50,189 nucleotides of DNA from contig CAMJPL010000020.1 of the NCBI GenBank assembly GCA_946407735.1, positions 1 through 50,189 of the forward strand. Reading direction: 5' to 3'. Shown here one piece after another: positions 1-8,500 of this stretch (within the stretch, counting starts at the first letter, position 1; each line of letters opens with the position of its first letter). Source of the DNA: an uncultured Clostridia bacterium (GTDB taxonomy: Bacteria > Bacillota > Clostridia > Oscillospirales > CAG-272). The notes beneath the pieces were generated by a model. It worked only from the letters and a program-made list of their open reading frames with translations. It made no database searches and was not told the origin of the DNA. Made by a program: the position numbers and the translations under genes.

Positions 1-1085
1 GTCAGCAGCTTCGGCGGGAAGGTGATGAGGAAGCTGACGGCGTGGCTGTCGGTCAGCCCTTCGCAGTCTATCGTGCCGTCGAAGTACGACGTCACGCAGG
101 CGGAGGCGAGTCCGGCGAGACCGGCTATGTGGTACTCGAAGACATCGGCTTCTTTTTTCACCGTTATCGCGGCGTTCGATGTGCAGCTGTCGATAAGGTA
201 CGCCTCGCCGGCGATCCCGCCGACGGAGAGATGCCGGCCCTCCTTCCACTGATCGATCTCCATGTTTTCGGATATCGTGATATCTAACGACGTGTTTTTC
301 ACCTGACAGCCGATGAAGTACTCGCCGACAGCGGCTATGCCTCCGGCGTACAGCCTGCTTCCGGAGCAGTCACGGCCGTAATCGCCGATTATGACCGAAT
401 CCTCGAGGCTGAGATTCTTTACGTACCCCTTGAGCTCCCAGCGCAGCAGATCGAGGATCGGGTATCCGTCCTCTCCCTCGACTATGCTCTCCTCGTGCAC
501 CGACGGCACGCATCTTATATAGCCGAACAGTCCGAGGTAATACCTCAGGCCCGATACCATGTATTCCTCGCCGGTGAAGTCGATGTGCATATTGCGGATG
601 ACGTGGCCGTTGCCGTCGAGCGCCCCGATGAAGGGATCGGTCTCGGTGCCTATCGGCTTCCAGCTCTCATATCCCGACAGATCTATATCCTCCATCAGGA
701 TATAGCTTCCGGTCAGGTCGTTTCTAATATTGTCAAGGTCCTCGGCGGTATATACGCCGATCCAGCCGTCCGGCACCTCGGTCTTCCTCAGCAGCGGCTC
801 CGATGTGAGAGCGCTCATGTTGAGGCGGCTCATTATCGCCGGAGCGGCGAAGGCGGCGAGAGAGAGCAGGGCGAGAGCCGCCGCGATGAGAATAAAGGCC
901 CGCTTGTTTTTCATTTTGGTTTTCTCCTTTCCTTTTCCCGCCGGGAGCAGAGTTTCCAGCGGGGCGTCAAGCAGCGCTTTCACGCGCTTATCAAGCCCGG
1001 GAGAGACGACGGACTTTTCGCCGTCATCGTTTTTCCCGGCGTACATCCCGAGCGCTTCGCTCAGGCGCAGATCAAAGTCGGTCAT
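1..1085 (-). CDS. Membrane-anchored GLUG-type extracytoplasmic protein, anti-sigma-like (partial)
   Basis: The reading frame is open from ATG 1085 to the left window edge (about 361 residues seen, C-terminus missing). Its ATG overlaps the stop of the ECF sigma gene (ATGA), the usual layout for a sigma factor and its membrane anti-sigma. Residues 1-57 are hydrophilic and would be cytoplasmic. Residues 63-82 form one membrane segment. The outside part has DIDLSGYESWKPIG, DPFIGALDGNGHVIRN and GLFGYI, which resemble GLUG-type beta-helix surface domains. Met58 (912-914) has its own good Shine-Dalgarno (AAAGGAG), so a shorter product starting with a signal peptide is also possible. The anti-sigma role is inferred from position and topology; no known anti-sigma zinc motif is visible. 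Confidence 0.72.
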   Translation of the reverse strand, partial: MTDFDLRLSEALGMYAGKNDDGEKSVVSPGLDKRVKALLDAPLETLLPAGKGKEKTKMKNKRAFILIAAALALLSLAAFAAPAIMSRLNMSALTSEPLLRKTEVPDGWIGVYTAEDLDNIRNDLTGSYILMEDIDLSGYESWKPIGTETDPFIGALDGNGHVIRNMHIDFTGEEYMVSGLRYYLGLFGYIRCVPSVHEESIVEGEDGYPILDLLRWELKGYVKNLSLEDSVIIGDYGRDCSGSRLYAGGIAAVGEYFIGCQVKNTSLDITISENMEIDQWKEGRHLSVGGIAGEAYLIDSCTSNAAITVKKEADVFEYHIAGLAGLASACVTSYFDGTIDCEGLTDSHAVSFLITFPPKLL

Positions 1086-1597
1086 GTAACTTCTCCCCCT
1101 TCGTGTTTTTTAAGCCACTGACGAGCTCTCGAAAGGCGCGTGCGCACCGCGCCGCTTCCGATCCCGAGAACTTCGGCGATCTCCGTGACGCTCATCCCGA
1201 ATCTCACTTTCAGCATCAGCGCGTCCCGGTAGGACGGCGGCATCAGCTCTATCAGACGGAGCATCCGCTCTTCCGCGTCGCGTCCCTCCGCCTCCTCCTC
1301 GGCAGACGTCATGCCGGGGACGTCGGGCAGCTCCTCTATGGGGAAGGGGCGCTTTCTGTTCGCGTTGTATATGTTTATCGCCGTGTTCCTTGCGTAGATG
1401 ACCGCCATAGCGGTCATCTCGTTCGATGCGAGGCCGGAAAACTTTTCCTCGCTTTTTATTATCCTAACCATCGCATCCATGACGGCGTCCTCGGCGTCCT
1501 CCTGATTTTTCAGCACCGAATACGCCGCCCGGTACATGGCTCCCTTCGCCGTCTCCCAGACGACAGCCGCCGTCCTCTCCCTGCCGTTATCCTTCAA
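1082..1597 (-). CDS. ECF-type RNA polymerase sigma factor
   Basis: A 171-residue sigma-70 family protein of ECF size. Region 2 is at about residues 15-80 (YRAAYSVLKNQEDAEDAVMD), and region 4 with its helix-turn-helix at about 112-165 (PPSYRDALMLKVRFGMSVTE, then EVLGIGSGAVRTRLSRARQW). It should direct RNA polymerase to a small alternative regulon. The start is TTG at 1597, with GGGGGAGG upstream; the nearest upstream ATG (1623) is out of frame and closes quickly. It is translationally coupled to the downstream membrane protein, which is the likely regulator. The signal and the target promoters are not visible. Confidence 0.88.
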   Translation of the reverse strand: MKDNGRERTAAVVWETAKGAMYRAAYSVLKNQEDAEDAVMDAMVRIIKSEEKFSGLASNEMTAMAVIYARNTAINIYNANRKRPFPIEELPDVPGMTSAEEEAEGRDAEERMLRLIELMPPSYRDALMLKVRFGMSVTEIAEVLGIGSGAVRTRLSRARQWLKKHEGGEVT

Positions 1598-1714
1598 GCG
1601 ATATCCCGCCTCCCCCTTGTCATACTCTCTCCGCTCTCCCGTGTGAGGATCGGATCTCGGTATATCTGATCCTTACTTGTATATAGTAATTATATTTCTA
1701 TTATTATATATTGT

Positions 1715-1829
1715 GTGTCAGAAATGACGCACCGGATGCGTCAGAAATGACGCGTCATGATGAGTCAAATATGAAGCGCCCTGATGCGTCAGAAATGACA
1801 TCGTGTCACGGATGCGTCAGATTTGACGC
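1715..1829. repeat. Five iteron-like palindromic repeats, GCGTCA-N4-TGACGC
   Basis: Copies begin at 1715, 1738, 1762, 1786 and 1814, so the spacing is 23, 24, 24 and 28 bases. Each is a 6+6 inverted repeat with a four-base centre, mostly GAAA. Copies 2 and 5 are perfect, copies 1 and 4 have one or two changes, and copy 3 is degenerate. The flanks are partly conserved (GATGCGTCAGAAATGAC), so they are direct repeats as well as palindromes. This suits cooperative binding of a dimeric DNA-binding protein. They are too short and too close for a CRISPR array. Confidence 0.8.
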
Positions 1830-1834
1830 ATCTG

Positions 1835-1897
1835 TCATCCACATTTTGAGCCTTCTTTTCCACAGCTTTTCCACAGAAATCCGCCGGGTTATCCACA
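1835..1897 (+). promoter_or_regulatory. Cluster of DnaA-box-like 9-mers
   Basis: Four same-strand 9-mers match the bacterial DnaA box TTATCCACA: TCATCCACA at 1835, TTTTCCACA at 1856, TTTTCCACA at 1867 and a perfect TTATCCACA at 1889. Spacings of 21, 11 and 22 bases put them on roughly one face of the helix. With the adjacent AT-rich block and iteron-like array this resembles an origin or DnaA-regulated region. None of the genes usual around a chromosomal origin (dnaA, dnaN, rpmH) is in the window, so the role is not settled. Confidence 0.6.
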
Positions 1898-2021
1898 GGC
1901 TCTCCGACCTGCCGTTTCACTTTATATAACCGCTCGAGGCGCCGAAATGTTACATGGGAAATGTAAACAAATCGTTAATTCCGATCCGGCGGGGATATCC
2001 CGGCTTTTTTTCGTCAGGTTA

Positions 2022-2050
2022 TTGAAAAAATCCGGGAGATGTGATATAAT
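2022..2050 (+). promoter_or_regulatory. Sigma-A promoter for the solute-binding lipoprotein gene
   Basis: TTGAAA (2022-2027), a 17-base spacer and TATAAT (2045-2050), with an extended TGN just before the -10 box. Transcription would start near 2057, giving a leader of about 40 bases. Confidence 0.8.
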
Positions 2051-2095
2051 AACTGTCGGAAAAGATGAATACATCGCATAAAGAGGTACGGCATC

Positions 2096-3553
2096 ATGAC
2101 AAAAAGGTTTTTATCGCTGCTCTTTGCCCTGTCTCTCTCCCTCACCTCGCTCATGGCCTGCGGCGAGTCGGCGCAGGACGCGCCATCCGCTCCGGCCCAG
2201 ACGGCTTCGGCCGATACCATCGCCGAGACCGAGGCCGCCGAGGAGACCGAGGAGCTGGCGCAGGACGATCTTGCCGACAACGATTTCGGCGGGGCATCGT
2301 ACATCATAGCCGGGCTCAGCAACCGCACCACGACAGCCGTCACGTCGTCAGAGCTCAACGGCGAGGTCATAAACGACGCGCAGTACAACGCCGCCAGAGC
2401 GGTCGAGGAGCGCTTCAACGTGAAGGTATCCTACGAGGACATCGCCTCAGACGACAGCGCGATGGGCACCGCCATCAAGAATCTCGTCCTCAGCGGGGAG
2501 GAGAAGTACTCCGTCACCTTCGGCGTCGACACCAACCAGATAACGCAGGCGCTGAACGGCATGTACCACAACCTTAAGAACATTCCGCAGTTCAACTGGG
2601 ATCAGCCGTGGTGGATCGACTCGACCGAGACGATATCGGTCGGCGACAAGTCCTACGTCGCGTCGTCGTATCTGTCGTACTTCTGCCTGTACTATATGCG
2701 TCTCTTCGTCATCAATAAGTCTATCGCCTCCGATCTCGGGCTCGAGCTGCCGTATCAGAAGGTCTACGACGGGATATGGTATTTCGACGATCTGCTGAAC
2801 ATGGCTCAGGCAGCGACGGCCGACATCGACGGCGACGGCTCGATGACCGACAAGGACAGATACGGCATCTCATACGGCGCGCTGTACACCCTCCAGAGCT
2901 CGAGCGGCATCACCATAATTCCGAAGGACGACGACAACATGCCGTACATCAACCTCGACGCCGAGCGGGCGCTCAAATACCTGCAGAAGGCCGAGCCGCT
3001 CTTCCTCGAGAACGGGTATTACGGCGACAACAGCGCTTACGGCGCCAACTTCTTCTCGAATGGCCAGTCCCTCTTCTGCTACTGCAACCTGCGCGAGGTC
3101 GTCAACATCATCCGCAACTCTGAGATCGACTACGGCTTCCTCCCGGCTCCGAAGCTCGACGAGCTGCAGGAGGACTACATGACGGTCGCCACCGACGTCT
3201 ACTGGGGCATCCCGTCGTCCTGCGTGTCGCAGCTCGACATGATCGGCACCGTCACCGAGGCGCTTTCCTGCCAGCACTACAACTTCGTCCGTCCCGCCTT
3301 CTTCGAGACGACGATGAAGACCAAGCTCTCTTACTCCGAGGATGACTCGAACATGCTCGATCTCGTCGCCAGCAAGCTCTCCATCGACTTCGGCTTCGCC
3401 TATCAGTCGAACATCTCCGCCATGGGCAGCATCGACGACATGATAAACGACAAGGTCAAGTCAGACAAGGTCGCCTCAACGCTTGAAAAGAAGCGCAGCA
3501 GCATCGAAAAGAGCCTCGATAAGATCCTCACCGCCTACGACGAGCTGCCGTAA
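2096..3553 (+). CDS. Extracellular solute-binding lipoprotein (ABC importer type, probably sugar)
   Basis: A 485-residue exported protein. Residues 1-22 are a lipoprotein signal ending in the lipobox LMAC (Cys22), followed by an acidic Ala/Glu-rich linker and a long periplasmic-binding-type domain. The stretch DIDGDGSMTDKDRYGISYG is a calcium-loop-like signature common in family 1 solute-binding proteins of Clostridia. It would capture a solute, most likely an oligosaccharide, outside the membrane and hand it to an ABC permease. No permease or ATPase gene is adjacent, so it is an orphan binding protein relying on a transporter elsewhere. ATG 2096 has AAAGAGG upstream. A strong hairpin terminator follows. 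Confidence 0.8.
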   Translation: MTKRFLSLLFALSLSLTSLMACGESAQDAPSAPAQTASADTIAETEAAEETEELAQDDLADNDFGGASYIIAGLSNRTTTAVTSSELNGEVINDAQYNAARAVEERFNVKVSYEDIASDDSAMGTAIKNLVLSGEEKYSVTFGVDTNQITQALNGMYHNLKNIPQFNWDQPWWIDSTETISVGDKSYVASSYLSYFCLYYMRLFVINKSIASDLGLELPYQKVYDGIWYFDDLLNMAQAATADIDGDGSMTDKDRYGISYGALYTLQSSSGITIIPKDDDNMPYINLDAERALKYLQKAEPLFLENGYYGDNSAYGANFFSNGQSLFCYCNLREVVNIIRNSEIDYGFLPAPKLDELQEDYMTVATDVYWGIPSSCVSQLDMIGTVTEALSCQHYNFVRPAFFETTMKTKLSYSEDDSNMLDLVASKLSIDFGFAYQSNISAMGSIDDMINDKVKSDKVASTLEKKRSSIEKSLDKILTAYDELP

Positions 3554-3572
3554 AAAGAAACTGAGATAAAGT

Positions 3573-3599
3573 AAAAGGACCGCCGAGCGGTCCTTTTTT
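3573..3599. terminator. Rho-independent terminator, probably bidirectional
   Basis: GGACCGC (3577-3583), loop CGA, GCGGTCC (3587-3593), flanked by A4 on the left and T6 on the right. It can end the rightward solute-binding transcript and the leftward VWA transcript, which converge here. Confidence 0.88.
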
Positions 3600-3613
3600 C
3601 GTGTTTTTCGGCT

Positions 3614-4264
3614 TCAGCGCTTGTTTCCGCGCTTCTTTTTGTCGGCCATGATCCTTTCCTTCCACGACGCATTGATGGAAGCATTCGCGCGCATCGAGGT
3701 GACGGCATCGCTCATGACCTTGTAGTTCAGCGCGGTGCCTTCCTTGTCGGAAAGATAGGTGACGGCGCGGTCCTCGCTTATGCCGAAGCGCTTCGCCGTC
3801 TCGACGGCGTCGATGTTCGCTCCGAGGAAGAGGAACTCCCATCCTTCTTCCTTCTTCTCGCCGATCATCTTCTTCACCTCGTCGGAGGAGAAGCGGTGAC
3901 TGGCGTTCTCGAGGCCGTCGGTCGTGATGATGAACATGGTGTGTTCGGGGACGTCCTCCTCGCGGGCGTACTTGTGGATGTCAGAGATGTGCCTGACAGT
4001 TTCGCCGATCGCGTCGATAAGGGCGGTCGTTCCCGCCGGGACGTAGTCGTCGTCTGTCATGTACCTGACCGAGCTTATCCCGGCGCGGTCATGGACGTAA
4101 GCGATCTCATTGTTGAAAAGCACCGTCGTGACTAAGGCTTCGCCCTCGTTCTTCTTCTGCTTCTCGAGCATCGAGTTGAAGCCGCCGACGGTGTCGCTTT
4201 TGAGACTGCTCATCGAGCCGCTGCGGTCGAGAATGAAAACGAGCTCGGTAAGATTCTTTCTCAT
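3614..4264 (-). CDS. VWA-domain protein
   Basis: A 216-residue protein consisting mostly of a von Willebrand factor A domain. The metal-ion-dependent adhesion site is visible near the N-terminus as DRSGSM, with the following conserved Thr in the SDTVGG segment and a later TTDGLENAS stretch. No signal peptide or membrane segment is seen, so it is probably cytoplasmic, as in the small VWA proteins that act in stress or toxin-related assemblies. An in-frame ATG at 4294 exists, but it lies in the loop of a CCGCC-CATGA-GGCGG hairpin and has no ribosome-binding site; ATG 4264 begins the family-typical sequence and has GGAGGAAGG upstream, though rather far. The partner is unknown. Confidence 0.82.
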   Translation of the reverse strand: MRKNLTELVFILDRSGSMSSLKSDTVGGFNSMLEKQKKNEGEALVTTVLFNNEIAYVHDRAGISSVRYMTDDDYVPAGTTALIDAIGETVRHISDIHKYAREEDVPEHTMFIITTDGLENASHRFSSDEVKKMIGEKKEEGWEFLFLGANIDAVETAKRFGISEDRAVTYLSDKEGTALNYKVMSDAVTSMRANASINASWKERIMADKKKRGNKR

Positions 4265-4306
4265 CGTGTCAAAAAAGTCCTTCCTCCGCCTCATGGGCGG
4301 AACATG

Positions 4307-4323
4307 TCCGGCGCGGCGCCGGA
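4307..4323. repeat. GC hairpin between LytTR and VWA genes
   Basis: TCCGGCGC and GCGCCGGA flank a single G, a near-perfect palindrome in the 66-base gap. There is no T-run on the leftward strand, so it is not a convincing terminator. It may stabilise or insulate the two messages. Confidence 0.5.
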
Positions 4324-4330
4324 TGCCGCG

Positions 4331-5080
4331 TCAGAGCTTTGTTATTTTTCTTACAGCCGCGTCTCTTGATAGGCTGAATCTGTAGTTTTTCCACACCTGC
4401 TCTATCTTCTTGGCGTTCCGGATGTTGATGGGCGCCGTGACGCCGTCCTTCAGCTCGCAGCTGTCGGCTGAGATCGACTCGATGTAATCCATGTTCGCTA
4501 GGACCCCGCGCATCAAAAGCAGGAACCGGCTGTCCTGCGTCAGCTGCGCCGACGCCGATGAAAACGTCATCCGCGGATGGTAGACGTCGCCGTTGCGGTC
4601 GGAGATCTCGACATAGTTCGCCTCGGCCCTGACGCATACGATGTCGCTGAAGGTGAGGGCGTAATCCCGCTTTTCATAGGTGAAGAACAGGCGTCTCGGG
4701 TCCGGCCTCGTCACGCGCTTTAAGATGTCGTCCATCACGCGGTAGATGCGCTCGTTGTCGAACGGCTTCTGGATGTAGTCGAAGGCGTGGAAGCGGAAGG
4801 CGTGCGGCATATGATCCCCGCTCGAGGTGATAAAAACGATCAGGGTGTCGCTGTCGGTCTCGCGGACCTTCTCGGCGGCGTCGACTCCGTTCATGCCGTC
4901 AAGGAAGATGTCGAAAAAAATGACCGTGTACTGGAGGGGGCGGTAATCGGCGAGAAGCTCCTCGCCGCTGGCGAAAGCCGAGATATCCAGCTTGATCCCC
5001 TGGATGGCGGCGTATTTCGCGAGGATCTCGGAAAGGAGCTCACGCGAAACCTGAGTGTCTTCGACTATTGCAGCGTTCAT
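4331..5080 (-). CDS. LytTR-family response regulator
   Basis: A 249-residue two-component regulator. Residues 1-120 are a receiver domain: acidic IVED near the N-terminus, the phosphoacceptor Asp in FFDIFLDGMNG, and the conserved Lys in YIQKPF. Residues about 140-240 are a LytTR DNA-binding domain (YALTFSDIVCVRAEANYVEI and RGVLANMDYIESI). This family controls virulence, competence or surface genes by binding pairs of 9-bp repeats. No histidine kinase lies beside it. ATG 5080 is preferred over the in-frame ATG 5122 because GGACGG precedes it and the receiver domain starts there. The nearby divergent surface-protein gene is a plausible target, but this is inference. Confidence 0.87.
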   Translation of the reverse strand: MNAAIVEDTQVSRELLSEILAKYAAIQGIKLDISAFASGEELLADYRPLQYTVIFFDIFLDGMNGVDAAEKVRETDSDTLIVFITSSGDHMPHAFRFHAFDYIQKPFDNERIYRVMDDILKRVTRPDPRRLFFTYEKRDYALTFSDIVCVRAEANYVEISDRNGDVYHPRMTFSSASAQLTQDSRFLLLMRGVLANMDYIESISADSCELKDGVTAPINIRNAKKIEQVWKNYRFSLSRDAAVRKITKL

Positions 5081-5151
5081 TGTAATACCGTCCGTGGCAG
5101 ATATGCCGGGTGTGAGATTCATGCCGCAGCGAAAAATAAGCGGCTGATAAT

Positions 5152-5180
5152 ATTATATCACATGAAATGATAAAATGCAA
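5152..5180 (-). promoter_or_regulatory. Sigma-A promoter for the LytTR regulator
   Basis: Read leftward: TTGCAT (5180-5175), 17-base spacer, TATAAT (5157-5152) with an extended TGN. The start site near 5145 leaves a 65-base leader to ATG 5080. Confidence 0.72.
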
Positions 5181-5238
5181 GCGATTTCTCCCCGAATGCG
5201 CGGCTCGTCCCAGAAAAATTCCTTTCGTCACAGGCGTG

Positions 5239-5267
5239 TTGTTTTTTCTTATGCCCTGTGATATAAT
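5239..5267 (+). promoter_or_regulatory. Upstream rightward promoter of the surface-protein gene
   Basis: TTGTTT (5239-5244), 17-base spacer, TATAAT (5262-5267). It is overlapped by an imperfect inverted repeat whose two arms bracket the -35 and spacer, suggesting an operator. Confidence 0.6.
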
Positions 5268-5358
5268 ATCATCGGCGGAAAAGTGCCGCCGATATCCCGT
5301 TTCGGGCGGCTGATCCGTCATATAAATGTAAAATTTCGATGAATACACGCCCGCTTAC

Positions 5359-5387
5359 TTGAATATTGCGCATATTGATGATATAAT
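5359..5387 (+). promoter_or_regulatory. Downstream rightward promoter of the surface-protein gene
   Basis: TTGAAT (5359-5364), 17-base spacer, TATAAT (5382-5387). Transcription would start near 5394, so the in-frame ATG at 5400 would be almost leaderless; this supports the ATG at 5505. Confidence 0.7.
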
Positions 5388-5504
5388 TATTCTGTATAAA
5401 TGGCCTTTCACGATAATCGGAACGGGTCATCACGATTAAACGCAATTAACATCAGACGACGATATACGTTTCATCACCGCATTTTCCCCTTCGGTAAAAA
5501 GGCA

Positions 5505-8500
5505 ATGAAATCCTCAGCAGAAATCAACACCTCGAAAATGCTTCAAAACAGGCGGAAGACGATCTGGAGGCGCACGCTCTCAGGTCTTGTCGCCGTTGTC
5601 ATTTTCGTCACTACATACGCGCTCATACTGCCGGCTCTCACCCTCGAAGCGACCGTCGGCTGCGGTATGGAGCAGCATATCCATACCGAGGAATGCTACG
5701 CCGATCAGATCGACTATACCGCCCCCATATGCGGCCTTGAGGAGGCCGAGCCTCACGTCCATACCGGCGAATGCTACGAGACCGCCGTCATCTGCGGCCT
5801 TGAGGAATCCGAAGAACACGCCCATACCGATGAATGCTTCGAGAAAAGGCTCGTGTGCGGCAGGAGCGAAACGGCGGGTCACACACATTCCGACGGGTGC
5901 TATCCGGTCGTCCGCGTCCTCGTATGCGGTCTGCCCGAACACATCCATGACAGCACCTGCTATATTCAGGGCGACCCGACGGCCGACATAGAGACGTCCG
6001 AGAGCTGGGAGGCTTCCGTCCCCGCGCCGAGCGGAGACGTCCGCGCCGACATAGCCGCCGTCGCGCTCAGCCAGATGGGGCAGAGAAGCTCGATCTACAA
6101 CTACGTCATAACCGACGATCATCAGGCGCTCGGCTGGTCGCGCTTCGGCGCCGCCTTCGGGCAGCCATACGCCGTCATGGACGGCGCTTTCGCCGTCTTC
6201 GCGCTCGCCTACGCCGGGATCGACGTCTCGGCGCTGACGCAGTACGATATCGCCCCGGCGCCGCTTTGCGCCGCGTTCGGTTCCGGCGCTCTCGGCGGGT
6301 ATCTCCCGGCCGGATCGCAGCCGATGGTCGGCGACGTCATCTTCATGCGCCTCGCAGAGACCGCAGACGCCGCGATTCCTGCCGCGCCTGCCGTGCCGGA
6401 TCACTGCGGCATAATCGTCGAGCTCATCGCCGGAGAAGGCTTTGACGGCGCGTCCGTCAGGGTCGCCGAGGCGGTCGACGGCATAGTCGCCGAGAATATC
6501 TACGCCCTCACCGACGCCCGTGTCCTCGGCTTCGGCGTGTCCGCCGCCGCGACGGACGCCATGCCCGCCGTTCCGGAGATGTCCGCCGGCGAGACGACCG
6601 CGCCTGCCGCGGAGCAGCCCGATACGTCCGATACCATAGCTTCCGAGACGGGCGCTCCGGAAACATATCCCGACGAGCCCGTTATGCCGGACGCCCCCGT
6701 TATGCCCGACGCGGTCGTCGAGGAAACGACTGCCGCGGAGACGACGACTGCCGCGGAGACGACGACTGTTGTCACCGAAACGACTGCCGCTGCGGAAACT
6801 ACGACCGCTGCCGAGACGACGAACGTCGCTGAAACTACTACTGTCGCTGAAACTACGACTGTCGCCGAAACTACAACCGTCGCCGAAACGACTACTGTTG
6901 CGGAAACGACGACTGTCGCCGAAACGACTACTGTTGCGGAAACGACTACCGTCGCGGAAACCATTACTGTCGCCGAAACGACTACTGTTGCGGAAACCAC
7001 TACCGTCGCCGAAACGACTACCGCCGAAGAAACTACGACTGCGGACGAGACTACGACCGCCGAAGAGACTACGACCGGCGAGGAAACAACTGCCGCCGAG
7101 GAAACCACATCCGCCGAAGAGACCACGACGGCTGAGGAGACGACCGGCGCCGAAACCACTGCCGAAGAAACCACGACATCAGAAGAAACGACAGCCGACG
7201 AAGCCGAGCCGGCTGAGACAGCCATGCCCGCGGCCGGCTTCGAGCGGAATATCACGCTTAACGGCCGCTCCGTCACCGTCATCGTCTCCGCCGACGAGGG
7301 CGCGCTCCCCGAGGGCGTCATGATGACGCTCACGCCGGTCGATCAGAGCGCCGTCCGCGAGGCCGTCGAGGGCGTCACCGGCAAGGCCGGCGAGATCTAC
7401 GCCGTCGACATCACCTTCACCGTCGGCGACGCCGCCGTCGAGCCGCTCATCCCGATCCGCGTCAAGATGATCTCCGACGCCATCCGCGCCATGACGTCGG
7501 CTACCGTCGTCCACATCGCCGACGACGGCGAGGCGAGCGAGGTCGAGCAGGTCATGGGCCCGATGCCGGCCGATCAGGTCGCGTTCGACGCGGGGAAGTT
7601 CTCCATTTACGCAGTGGTGGAGGAAACAAAACGTCTGAAGTATGTATTCCATACCGGCAATAATATTGCGGCTACTGAATACGTAAAGCAAGGAGAAAAT
7701 CTGTACGATCCCGGTATCGAGGTTGAGTATGGTCAGACCTTTATCGGGTGGGCATTCACTCCGAATGAAACTAATGAAGCAAATATTTATTCAATTAGTA
7801 AGCTTAATGAGAAGCTGAGCTCAGGGACAGACTGGGAAACTGTGACGGATCTTCAGGAAGTTGATGTTTATGCAGTCACAAAGGATGCGTATTATCTTCG
7901 TTATATGACAGTCGACGATCATGGCAATGAGATCGTGCTGAAGACTGTATCGGTGAGAACGGATGAGACTGACAAAAATATTCAGATAGATTATGATTTT
8001 ACCGGAGAAGAGGGCCAGACTTTTGAAGGATGGATTGATGTTTCTGATGGGCATATTTATCAGGTTGGGGATTCTCTAACGTTGGATCACCACATAGATC
8101 TGTATTCAAAAGTTCACGGGCGAAACTGGCTCGTGTTTGACGCGAATGCCGGAGGTCCCGGGAGCGGCGTAGCCTATACACCGCCGCAGCTTCTTATTGG
8201 AGAAGCTGTTACCACACGACCTGTTGATCCGACACGTAAAGGCTATTCTTTCCGGGGATGGTATACTAACCCTCAGGGGACAGGAACTCCGTTCCAGTTT
8301 GGCAATACGATTTCGCAGGATACGGTGCTTTACGCCAAGTGGACACCAGACAATACAGATTATTATGTTATTTTTTGGCGGCAGAAGGCCTCTGATGCTG
8401 CCGGTCTTTCTGACGATCAAAAGCAGTATGACTATATAGAAAGTGTTAAGAGAAGTGCGCTGACAGATAGTACGGTCACTCTTGCACAAGGAGACATGAC

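Larger units (their letters stand above)
1598..2095. other. Divergent repeat-rich intergenic region
   Basis: About 500 bases without a gene, between the leftward sigma gene and the rightward solute-binding gene. From left to right it holds a very AT-rich block (about 1677-1716), a tandem set of palindromic repeats (1715-1829), a cluster of DnaA-box-like sequences (1835-1897), an inverted repeat of TTACAT/ATGTAA type (about 1950-1966), a weak GC hairpin with a run of seven T (about 1986-2011), and a strong promoter (2022-2050). A short rightward frame at 1711-1929 lies across the repeats and is not considered a gene. Confidence 0.7.
5081..5504. other. Divergent intergenic region with three promoters
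   Basis: This holds a leftward promoter for the LytTR gene and two rightward promoters for the surface protein. Two further structures lie between them: an imperfect inverted repeat TCACAGGC / GCCCTGTGA (about 5228-5261) overlapping the first rightward promoter, and a hairpin ATCGGCGG-AAAAGTG-CCGCCGAT (about 5271-5293) just downstream of its start site. No gene is seen. Confidence 0.65.

Noticed and set aside
1711..1929. A 72-codon rightward frame
   Set aside because: It runs through the palindromic repeats and DnaA-box-like cluster and encodes only the repeat translation (DASEMT); no start signal.
5400..5504. Upstream in-frame ATG for the giant surface protein
   Set aside because: It would start only a few bases after the predicted transcription start and adds a non-signal-like N-terminus; ATG 5505 begins the usual export segment.
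6718..7215. Possible CRISPR array
   Set aside because: The 18-base units are contiguous coding repeats without spacers; no cas gene is present.
6500..7333. A leftward frame rich in Val/Ser repeats
   Set aside because: It is the reverse reading of the Thr-rich stalk repeats.
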